35,836 bases of DNA from NCBI GenBank assembly GCA_017450985.1, contig JAFSSN010000091.1:1-35836 (forward strand), in the 5' to 3' direction. Shown here one piece after another: positions 24,314-30,869 of this stretch (its first letter is position 1; every line of letters begins with the position of its first letter). The notes below the pieces were generated by a model, which did not search any database, was not told where the DNA came from, and saw only the letters and a list, made by a program, of their open reading frames with translations. Origin of the DNA: Bacteroidaceae bacterium. GTDB lineage: Bacteria > Bacteroidota > Bacteroidia > Bacteroidales > Bacteroidaceae. Position numbers and translations under genes: made by a program.

Positions 24314-25099
24314 ATGAAAACTCCAATCATCTATCGTCCAGCTGGTGCTGCTGCCGAATATGCAACGTGGGGATGCAATCTGTATCGCGGTTGCTCTCAT
24401 GGCTGTACCTATTGCTACAATAAGCGTGGTATCTTCAGTAATTCACTCGGTGGCGAAACCCCGGAGATAATGGCTAAGGCAGGCGGGAGTCTGGATAAGG
24501 CGTTAGAACGCTTCAAGAGGCTATTAGACAAGAGATATGACACTATCGTCCGCGATGGTGGCATCTTCTTCTCGTTTACGACCGACCCGATGCTTCTTGA
24601 TACAATAGCTGGCACAATAATGTGTGTGGAGTATGCCCTGAAGCGTGGTGTTCCTGTGCAGATCCTAACGAAGGCAACTTGGTGGCTGGACAGGTCTGAT
24701 GTAATAGAGTTGTTCTATGACCACCGAAACCTCGTCCGTGTTGGTTACACCCTCACGGGACACGATGAGATGGAGCCGTGCGCACCACCAAACGAAGAGC
24801 GCATACAATCCATGCAGTATCTGGACGATTGCAACATCCCTGTATTCGCATCCATTGAGCCAGTCATAGACTTCCCTTCATCTTTGGCTATGATAATGGG
24901 AATCGCCGGCTTCTGTAAAGACATACGCATCGGACTCCTTTCACCATACTCTGCCAAACGCTACGACTGGAACGAATGTGACCGCTTCATCGGCAAGGTC
25001 AATGAACTCGCATCAAGCAAAAACATCAAGGTTTATTACAAGGACTCCATCCGGCGGTTCTATAAGGAAAATGCACAAATTAACCCAACTAATACATAA
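24314..25099 (+). CDS. Radical SAM protein, SPL-like group
   Basis: A 261-residue radical SAM enzyme. The 4Fe-4S cluster motif is C27-x3-C31-x2-C34 in the context NLYRGCSHGCTYCY, typical of the group that includes spore photoproduct lyase-like and phage Gp37/Gp68-type proteins. Further features are FFSFTTDPM and a C-terminal half consistent with a partial TIM barrel. There is no additional cluster domain. It should cleave SAM to a 5'-deoxyadenosyl radical. The substrate is unknown, with nucleic acid repair or modification the usual guess. It lies in the accessory region between small proteins. Confidence 0.85.
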   Translation: MKTPIIYRPAGAAAEYATWGCNLYRGCSHGCTYCYNKRGIFSNSLGGETPEIMAKAGGSLDKALERFKRLLDKRYDTIVRDGGIFFSFTTDPMLLDTIAGTIMCVEYALKRGVPVQILTKATWWLDRSDVIELFYDHRNLVRVGYTLTGHDEMEPCAPPNEERIQSMQYLDDCNIPVFASIEPVIDFPSSLAMIMGIAGFCKDIRIGLLSPYSAKRYDWNECDRFIGKVNELASSKNIKVYYKDSIRRFYKENAQINPTNT

Positions 25100-25106
25100 A
25101 GCTACA

Positions 25107-25754
25107 ATGAAAAAGAAAATCGCAATTGAAGCTGCCCTGACAAACGCAGCAAACGAGGTCGAAAAGGCACTTGGAATAATAAGAGCTGCCAAGAATACAG
25201 TAGTCGAACAAGGCGTATCAGAAGTACGCACTGAAGAAGTCAAGCGCGAAGATGGTATTTACCTTGTCTATGACGATGGTACATATATGCCGTTCTCAGG
25301 AAATGAGCCAAAGAACAATGTGCGTGGTATCGGTATCGTCTATGACGGACACGCCTTCCTGGTCGCTCTGGAAGACCTCGGCGAATGGCCGCTTGTGAGA
25401 GACTACAAGAAATGCCCCGAAGAGTCGCCTTTCTACAAGACAGAGTGTGAGGGCTTGCATGATTGGGACTTTGAGAGCGCAACGGAACACATCAAGGAGA
25501 TTGGCACGGACATTCCCCTACCCGACGGCTGGCACATTCCTACACTCGCAGTTCTCGAAGTCATGTGCTTCTGGAAAGATGCCATCAACGAAGCACTCGT
25601 ATATGCTGGTGGCGAGAAAATGCCTGATGAAGGCCACTGGAGCAGCACGGAGAGCTACCGTAACTACGCGAGGGGCGTGTTCTTCAGCAATGGTAACGCG
25701 AACTACAACAACAAGTACAGCAGTAACGTAGTTCGCCCTGTCACCGCATTCTAA
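25107..25754 (+). CDS. Variable-domain protein of the DGR target type (C-type-lectin/FGE-like fold)
   Basis: I chose the ATG at 25107, 7 bases after the radical SAM gene. The 215-residue protein has a helical N-terminus (1-45), a beta domain, and a C-terminus (about 135-215) of the type found in diversity-generating-retroelement targets: PDGWHIPT, then GHWSSTES, a stretch rich in Asn/Tyr codons (GNANYNNKYSSN) and the ending VVRPVTAF. AAC and TAC codons, the ones mutated at adenines in such systems, cluster at about 25660-25730. A GC-rich 8-base-pair hairpin lies 30 bases after the stop. No reverse transcriptase or template repeat is in this window. It may be a receptor- or host-binding protein. 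Confidence 0.65.
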   Translation: MKKKIAIEAALTNAANEVEKALGIIRAAKNTVVEQGVSEVRTEEVKREDGIYLVYDDGTYMPFSGNEPKNNVRGIGIVYDGHAFLVALEDLGEWPLVRDYKKCPEESPFYKTECEGLHDWDFESATEHIKEIGTDIPLPDGWHIPTLAVLEVMCFWKDAINEALVYAGGEKMPDEGHWSSTESYRNYARGVFFSNGNANYNNKYSSNVVRPVTAF

Positions 25755-25784
25755 ATTGTGCCGCAGGCACTATTCTTTGATTGT

Positions 25785-25812
25785 GCAGGGCGGTCATAAG
25801 AGAACGCCCTGC
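25785..25812 (+). other. GC-rich hairpin downstream of the variable-domain gene
   Basis: GCAGGGCG (25785-25792), a 12-base loop, CGCCCTGC (25805-25812): eight perfect pairs. A smaller hairpin GTGCC-GCA-GGCAC lies at 25758-25770, followed by TATTCTTT. In known diversity-generating retroelements a GC-rich hairpin or cruciform follows the variable repeat and aids retrohoming. Termination is the plain alternative. Confidence 0.45.
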
Positions 25813-25828
25813 CAAAACAAAAACAGTC

Positions 25829-25960
25829 ATGATACAGGATCCGCTCATAAGAACACAGGTTGCCGCCTTATACAGGGAAGGATGGGATGTCAAGGAAATT
25901 TCCGAGGAACTTGGCTTGTCTTTGGCTGATGTGATTGAGTATTGCAACAAGCTGGTTTAG
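25829..25960 (+). CDS. Tiny helix-turn-helix protein (43 aa)
   Basis: A 43-residue ORF that is little more than a helix-turn-helix: VAALYREGWDVKEISEELGL followed by SLADVIEYCNKL, like the region 4 or resolvase-type HTH of longer proteins. It may bind DNA as a dimer. It starts 74 bases after the variable-domain gene and ends 12 before the next. Below usual calling size, but the motif is convincing. Confidence 0.6.
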   Translation: MIQDPLIRTQVAALYREGWDVKEISEELGLSLADVIEYCNKLV

Positions 25961-25972
25961 GGAGGACATAAA

Positions 25973-26338
25973 ATGACAGAAACAGGTTATCCCAAAGCAA
26001 TCGGGTTCAAGTGCCACAACCCGGAAGGCTTAACAGCCGATGCGCAGGAATGGTTGCGCAGACTCAGGAATGAGGTCACGATTACCATGCTGGCAGAGAA
26101 CATCATCCAGATAAGGTATCCTGCCGACATTGTGGAGCTTATTAAGACGGTCAATGTTGACGACACGATTTACAGGCTTGATTTCATTGCGCCAGACGAT
26201 AGGTTTGGAATGTGCAACTGCGTGTTTCCTGATGTGCCGTGGAACAATCACGACTTCATGCAGAATAGGTGGGGCAAGGGACTTCGTGTGGAATCAAAAG
26301 GAGTTCTGTTTATCGAATACCCAAAGGACAGGCTATAA
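25973..26338 (+). CDS. Hypothetical protein (121 aa)
   Basis: A 121-residue soluble protein with several aromatic and Asn-rich loops (PDVPWNNHDFMQNRWGKGL). An upstream GGGAGGA-like purine run at 25960-25966 could be a ribosome binding site. No recognised family. Confidence 0.65.
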   Translation: MTETGYPKAIGFKCHNPEGLTADAQEWLRRLRNEVTITMLAENIIQIRYPADIVELIKTVNVDDTIYRLDFIAPDDRFGMCNCVFPDVPWNNHDFMQNRWGKGLRVESKGVLFIEYPKDRL

Positions 26339-26380
26339 AAGTAACAGAAGGAAACAACCCATATAAGTAATCAGGACGCT

Positions 26381-26581
26381 ATGAGTGTAGTCGCAGAAAT
26401 AATCGCATGGATAGCTACGGTCTTCCGTGGTGCTGGTATGCTTTCAAAGAAAGTTGATACCGTGAAATGTCTTGTCAGTGCAGGCAATCTCTTCTGGGTG
26501 GTCAACGGTATTATGACCAGGAACCTTCCATTGATAGTTAGTAACGCGTTTGCCTTGCTGTTATGGCTTACGACATGGTAA
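26381..26581 (+). CDS. Small membrane protein (66 aa)
   Basis: A 66-residue protein with two likely membrane segments (about 3-20 and 33-64), the second possibly broken at MTRNLP. A short basic loop (SKKVDTVK) joins them. It is one of a series of very small membrane proteins between 26381 and 29912. Function unknown. Confidence 0.6.
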   Translation: MSVVAEIIAWIATVFRGAGMLSKKVDTVKCLVSAGNLFWVVNGIMTRNLPLIVSNAFALLLWLTTW

Positions 26582-26616
26582 GAGGCAGAAACAATAAGCA
26601 ACAAACCTAAAAGGGT

Positions 26617-26727
26617 ATGGTTAAGATTTCGATAGACTTCATCTTGGGCCTTGCTTTTGGCGCAATGTTTGGCGCAATATGCGTCGGACTGGCAATAGCC
26701 TACATATATAAGAGAATAAAGGGTTGA
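26617..26727 (+). CDS. Single-TM microprotein (36 aa)
   Basis: A 36-residue ORF: one hydrophobic helix rich in Gly and Ala (ILGLAFGAMFGAICVGLAIA) followed by a basic tail YIYKRIKG. The GxxxG-like spacing suits helix packing in the membrane. The positive tail predicts it stays inside. Function unknown; holin-like or toxin-like roles are possible but unproven. Confidence 0.5.
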   Translation: MVKISIDFILGLAFGAMFGAICVGLAIAYIYKRIKG

Positions 26728-26770
26728 CGCACCAAGCGCAATCTTGAACAAAACCTTAAATATAAAACGA

Positions 26771-27037
26771 ATGGAAACAAAGACATGCAAAGAATGTGGT
26801 AGGGAGCTGGAGATTTCCAACTTCAAGAAAACGCGATGGGGGGGGGTATGCAGTATTTGCAACCAATGCTCTGTCAAGAAAAGTAACGATACCAAGCAAC
26901 GCATCCTATTTAAGGAGCGCGAGAAAGGTCTTGGAAAGTACACTCCGCGCGAACTGATGGAGGAACTCGCGAGGCGGGGGTACAAAGGCAAACTGACTTA
27001 TACGAGAGTAGAAGAAATAGACATTACGAACTTTTAA
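26771..27037 (+). CDS. Zinc-finger-like protein (88 aa) with a nine-G tract
   Basis: I start at the ATG at 26771; the open frame extends to a TTG at 26744. The 88 residues begin with a zinc-binding pattern CKEC...CSICNQC (cysteines near 6, 9, 27, 30 and 33), followed by a basic helical region. The gene contains nine consecutive G residues (26838-26846, coding Trp-Gly-Gly), a slippage-prone tract that could switch the gene off. Confidence 0.65.
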   Translation: METKTCKECGRELEISNFKKTRWGGVCSICNQCSVKKSNDTKQRILFKEREKGLGKYTPRELMEELARRGYKGKLTYTRVEEIDITNF

Positions 27038-27055
27038 CAGAAATATACGAAAAGA

Positions 27056-27211
27056 ATGATTTACGCACGGCTGTCCTTTCTTGCGGTTATTCCGCTGGCA
27101 CTAATCTACTATATCATGGTAGTCCTTCAGTGCTTCGGCCTTATACGCTTCACGCAGAAGGCCATCATATTCCCAAAGGCACTAATACCCTTTTATTACT
27201 TTTTCAAATAA
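27056..27211 (+). CDS. Small membrane protein (51 aa)
   Basis: A 51-residue very hydrophobic ORF: a membrane helix at about 6-25 (LSFLAVIPLALIYYIMVVLQ) and an aromatic C-terminus (ALIPFYYFFK). It lies 18 bases after the zinc-finger gene and 20 before the SPFH gene. It may act with that protein. Function unknown. Confidence 0.5.
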   Translation: MIYARLSFLAVIPLALIYYIMVVLQCFGLIRFTQKAIIFPKALIPFYYFFK

Positions 27212-27231
27212 CCAATTAAATTCAAATCACA

Positions 27232-28464
27232 ATGAAACAAACAAGTTTCTCGCCAATCAACATTGGCAAAGGCCCAATCATCGGCATCAGTGTTATCGCA
27301 TTTTGTCTCGTTATGCTCTTCGCCTTGTTCGGAGCGTTCCAAGACTGTGACAAATCCAAAATCTATGTCAACCAATATCCGTTTACGGGCAATTACGCCG
27401 TATGGACGGGCGGCGGTTTACAGAAGCAGTGGTGGGGAAACATCTACGAGTACAACAAGACATCGCAGGTGGAGTTTACCGGCGTGGAGAAGAACGACGA
27501 CGGCTATGCGGCTACTGGCGACAACCCTGGAGCGGCAGTAACCTTCAACGACAAGGGGCGCGGCTTTATTATCGGTTCCCTCCGTGTTGTGCTGCCCATC
27601 GACTTCGAGCACATGTCGAAAATCCAGCAGGACTTCGGAAGCGAGCAGGCTTTGATTTCTACGCTCGTGCGTCCCACCCTATACAAGGTCGTCACGTCCT
27701 GCGGCCCGCTGATGTCCTCGCTGGAGTCCGTCAGCGAAACACGCACAGACCTTATACAGTACATCACCGACCAGCTCAACAATGGTGTGTATAAGACCAA
27801 AATCAGGAAGGTGGAGGTCATCAACGAGCTGACGGGCGACAGCGATGTCGTAGCAAAGGCAGAACTGATAGTTGACACCATTGCTCCAGGCGGCTACAAG
27901 CGTCAGGAGGTTTCGCCATTTTCGCAGTACGGCATCGTTTGTAATCTCGTCTCGATTACAGACATCAAGTACGACGAGGCCACACAGGACCAGATTGACG
28001 CGCAGAAGCAGGCCAACCTCGCTGTTATCACCAGCAAGACAAAATCGCTCGAAGCCATACAGAAGACTATCCTCGTAACCGAACAAGGCAAACAGGCTGC
28101 GGAGCAGGCCAAGTGGGAGCAGGAGAAAGAGAAAGCTAAAGAGGTGACGAAGGCCGAGCAGCAGAAGGAAGTTGCACGGCTGGCAGCGGAGAAAGCGGAG
28201 TATGAGAAGCGGCGCATCATAGCCGAGGGCGAAGCACAGGCGGCAGCGAACAGGGCAAAGGTAGCAGCCGGGCTTACTCCACAAGAGAAGGCAGAATGGG
28301 ACTACAAGACCGCTGTTGGTATTGCGCAAGCACTTGCAAACTCCAATGTCCGCTGGGTTCCTGAAGTCATAATGACGGGCAGCGGTTCCGGCAGCGGAAA
28401 TGCAATGGATGCCGTCGGGCTGAACATGATGCTTGATGTAGTAAGCAAGATGAACAAGAAGTAG
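27232..28464 (+). CDS. SPFH/band 7 (prohibitin/flotillin-like) membrane protein
   Basis: A 410-residue protein with one N-terminal membrane segment (about 15-37), an SPFH-type beta/alpha domain (about 40-250) and a long Ala/Glu/Lys coiled coil (about 262-345) as in prohibitins and flotillins, then a short C-terminal region after a GSGSGSG linker. SPFH proteins assemble into ring- or cage-like oligomers on membranes and often protect or control membrane proteases and transporters. Phage copies are known, but their role is unclear. Small membrane proteins on both sides (27056-27211 and 28469-28753) may be partners. Confidence 0.85.
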   Translation: MKQTSFSPINIGKGPIIGISVIAFCLVMLFALFGAFQDCDKSKIYVNQYPFTGNYAVWTGGGLQKQWWGNIYEYNKTSQVEFTGVEKNDDGYAATGDNPGAAVTFNDKGRGFIIGSLRVVLPIDFEHMSKIQQDFGSEQALISTLVRPTLYKVVTSCGPLMSSLESVSETRTDLIQYITDQLNNGVYKTKIRKVEVINELTGDSDVVAKAELIVDTIAPGGYKRQEVSPFSQYGIVCNLVSITDIKYDEATQDQIDAQKQANLAVITSKTKSLEAIQKTILVTEQGKQAAEQAKWEQEKEKAKEVTKAEQQKEVARLAAEKAEYEKRRIIAEGEAQAAANRAKVAAGLTPQEKAEWDYKTAVGIAQALANSNVRWVPEVIMTGSGSGSGNAMDAVGLNMMLDVVSKMNKK

Positions 28465-28468
28465 CACT

Positions 28469-28753
28469 ATGGGTTGCCTCATATTCTATTTCCTTTGTGT
28501 CCTCGTGACACTATATGCAGCCTATTTGTTCACATTTAGGATGTATAAATGGGATGGCATGGATGAAAAGTTCGGCAGACAGATTGTCCTACCGCGTATT
28601 GTCTATCTGATTGTGTTTGGCTGTGCTTTTATCCCATTCATTAACATTGGGCTTGTTGTAGTGTTTCTAATCTTTCTTGCCGCAGCAAACGAGGATGTCC
28701 GCATTGACTCCTGGCTCTTCAAGAAGCCAGGAGAGGAAAGCGACAAGCAGTAA
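28469..28753 (+). CDS. Membrane protein (94 aa)
   Basis: A 94-residue protein with two or three membrane helices (about 3-22, 45-75) and a hydrophilic acidic tail (ANEDVRIDSW...EESDKQ). It starts 4 bases after the SPFH stop, so the two are probably co-translated and may work together. No named family. Confidence 0.65.
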   Translation: MGCLIFYFLCVLVTLYAAYLFTFRMYKWDGMDEKFGRQIVLPRIVYLIVFGCAFIPFINIGLVVVFLIFLAAANEDVRIDSWLFKKPGEESDKQ

Positions 28754-28765
28754 TGACTAATCCAA

Positions 28766-28951
28766 GGGAGCCATCGGTATGTAATTACGTTTCAAAAAAT
28801 CCACAAAGATTCCGCAGCGGCGGGTATGGCTCCCGCTAACAGACGGTGCATAAAGCCTGTAAAACAGAGCAACAGGATACGAATATATCTCGGCTGAAAA
28901 TCCATATCTGGGAACTTGAGATGAGCGGGGGAGCGTTACCCTCATGCACCG
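28766..28951 (+). ncRNA. Candidate folded noncoding RNA or leader, two long-range helices
   Basis: In the 217-base gap between genes two perfect long-range helices are visible: GGGAGCCAT (28766-28774) with ATGGCTCCC (28826-28834), nine pairs; and CGGTGCAT (28844-28851) with ATGCACCG (28944-28951), eight pairs. Inside the second lie smaller stems (CCTGT/ACAGG, ATCTC/GAGAT, a G-rich/CCC stem). The element ends 19 bases before the next ATG, so it could be a leader regulating that gene or a separate RNA. It matches no riboswitch or ribozyme I know. Confidence 0.5.
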
Positions 28952-28970
28952 CAATAAAGAAACAAAAAAT

Positions 28971-29720
28971 ATGAAAAGTATAGCTTTACCTTTAGAGACA
29001 GAACAGCTAAAAAAAGTTTCGCATTGGATATACGCGAACATGCTGTATTGTTCCCCCTTGTCTTCTATCGCCGCACTCAACGAAATGAAGAATGCAGCGG
29101 CGTTGTTGATAGGCAGGCCAGACATCTTTCGTCACAAGGTGAAGTATAATGTGAACGATGCCATACGAAAGGGTGAACAGAAGAAGTCGCAAATCATGGC
29201 ATATCAGTATGACCGCAAGGATTTCGACGACTTCACGGACAAGATCATCGACGTTACGGAGGCCGATGTAACGAAGCTCCGCGAACTTGTCAGAGGCGGA
29301 CTGGGACAAGACGGGGTGGCAGAGGCAGAGCTGGTTGCATGGGTGGTAACTGCTCACTTGCTGCTGTGTATTGCCGTAAAGCACTACGACGTCCTCATTG
29401 AGCGTGCCAACCGGGAAGCCAATGTTGATATTGTTTCACGCGGGATGCGGGTTATTAACTACAGAAGCGACTTTCAGGACTTCTGCATGAAAGGTGTGCG
29501 GGACACATGGCGGTCTGTTGTCGAATCAGTGAATACTGCGCCAGCCGCTGTATTGAGAAATGATATTCTCAACCAATTGAATGATATTGCAGCAAACTAC
29601 TGCAACGGGAAATACCTTAACCAATGCGTAAGTCTCATGCCTCATACGTCCCTCTTTTCCGACATGAGGGCCAAAGACGACGGCGACAAGTTTAAGGTTG
29701 ACCCATCTATCCTACTATAA
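28971..29720 (+). CDS. Hypothetical protein (249 aa)
   Basis: I chose the ATG at 28971; the in-frame ATG at 28944 lies inside the folded element upstream. The 249-residue protein is mostly helical. One hydrophobic stretch (about 123-135, LVAWVVTAHLLLC) is more likely a buried helix than a membrane span. No motif recognised. Its expression may be controlled by the folded leader. Confidence 0.7.
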   Translation: MKSIALPLETEQLKKVSHWIYANMLYCSPLSSIAALNEMKNAAALLIGRPDIFRHKVKYNVNDAIRKGEQKKSQIMAYQYDRKDFDDFTDKIIDVTEADVTKLRELVRGGLGQDGVAEAELVAWVVTAHLLLCIAVKHYDVLIERANREANVDIVSRGMRVINYRSDFQDFCMKGVRDTWRSVVESVNTAPAAVLRNDILNQLNDIAANYCNGKYLNQCVSLMPHTSLFSDMRAKDDGDKFKVDPSILL

Positions 29721-29750
29721 TAACAGAATACAACAACAAAAACATAAACT

Positions 29751-29912
29751 ATGAAACAGAAATTTTTTACCGTATTCCTGCTGATTGCGTTTGTCGCAAT
29801 ATGTATGGCCATCCCTGCCCTGCTCCCTGCGTGGTTCTATCGTGGCATTGTGCTCTTGCTGCTGTTTGCCATCCTCGCGCTACAGGGAAGTATCGTCAAC
29901 AAGAAAAGTTGA
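29751..29912 (+). CDS. Small two-TM membrane protein (53 aa)
   Basis: A 53-residue ORF: basic start MKQKFF, a hydrophobic helix, the turn PALLPAWFYR, a second hydrophobic helix and a basic end NKKS. Both termini are positive, so a hairpin with both ends inside is likely. It is one of the cluster of tiny membrane proteins here. Function unknown. Confidence 0.55.
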   Translation: MKQKFFTVFLLIAFVAICMAIPALLPAWFYRGIVLLLLFAILALQGSIVNKKS

Positions 29913-29918
29913 ATTTGA

Positions 29919-30467
29919 ATGAAGATGTTTAGAAAAATTACAGACTTAAAGCCGTGGCTTGACTACTTCGAGATGCTACGGGCATACATACAGGGTGGCT
30001 GCCTGGAAATGCTGCCAGCCGCGAATGAGGCGTATATCACCGAGCCTGCACTACATGCGCTGTCATACGCTGACGATATGCCAGGAAGACTGGAAACGGC
30101 GAAGCGCGAAGGGAATAAGCAGGAAGAAGCGGAACTGTGTGGTAAGATGTGGAAGGCCATCAGGCAAACCATATCCTATCTGCGTGCCTATTCGGATTTT
30201 CTCAATGCGGCTGCCGAGGGTTACAAAATGTATGTGCAGCTATCGGAGGATGCCCCCGATACACCAGCAACAGGCACGGCCACCAGACAGGCAAATGACA
30301 ATATGCGTAAGCCGCAAATTGCCCGTAAGCCGAGCGACTGCTTTGCAGTGCATGTTGTGGCTCAACAATATCCGCACAACCTGCAATATACCATTCTCGT
30401 CATTCGCCGCAGGCGTTGGTACTGGCCCTGGAGGAAAGCAGACCGCTTCGATGTAATCAATTATTAA
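29919..30467 (+). CDS. Hypothetical protein (182 aa)
   Basis: A 182-residue protein, helical over residues 1-110, then a Thr/Pro/Ala-rich linker (about 113-130) and a small C-terminal beta domain with an RRRRWYWPW motif near 163-171. The basic aromatic cluster could touch membrane or nucleic acid. It lies 6 bases from genes on both sides. No family recognised. Confidence 0.65.
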   Translation: MKMFRKITDLKPWLDYFEMLRAYIQGGCLEMLPAANEAYITEPALHALSYADDMPGRLETAKREGNKQEEAELCGKMWKAIRQTISYLRAYSDFLNAAAEGYKMYVQLSEDAPDTPATGTATRQANDNMRKPQIARKPSDCFAVHVVAQQYPHNLQYTILVIRRRRWYWPWRKADRFDVINY

Positions 30468-30473
30468 CACGCC

Positions 30474-30869
30474 ATGAAAACAAGAAAACCAAGAAGTATC
30501 ATCGAGCAGTGTGCGTCAAGCAAAAAGGCGGTTGTCTATGCCAAGCGTCATGCTCTTCCTGTGCCGGCAAATGCCAAATCATTCAAGTCTGTTGAGCCTG
30601 ATGTGTCAATGGCTGCGAGAAAAGGGTACAATCCGAAGCCGTTCTACAAAATGACTGACGCGGAATTGTGCGCCTTCGCATCACGGCAGGCACTTGAAGC
30701 CTCAGACACCGTCCAAATGACGCAAGAAGAGATGCAGCAATACGCTGGTGCTATCTTTGGTGCCATAAAATACTTCAACAAACGCGACAAGCGCCATGCC
30801 GATTACATGCTTTACCTTGAGGAGTGTCGGCTGCGCGAAGAAGCCAGGCAAAGAGAAGAAAAACAATGA
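30474..30869 (+). CDS. Hypothetical protein (131 aa) coupled to the cytosine methylase
   Basis: A 131-residue protein with a basic N-terminal half and a helical, charged C-terminal half. Its TGA overlaps the methyltransferase ATG (ATGA at 30866), so both should be made together. It could be an accessory factor for the methylase, but that is inference. No known domain. Confidence 0.65.
   Translation: MKTRKPRSIIEQCASSKKAVVYAKRHALPVPANAKSFKSVEPDVSMAARKGYNPKPFYKMTDAELCAFASRQALEASDTVQMTQEEMQQYAGAIFGAIKYFNKRDKRHADYMLYLEECRLREEARQREEKQ

Noticed and set aside
24978..25106. N-terminal extension of the variable-domain protein to 24978
   Set aside because: It would overlap the radical SAM gene by over 120 bases. 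The ATG at 25107 follows that gene's stop by 7 bases and starts with a typical MKKK sequence.
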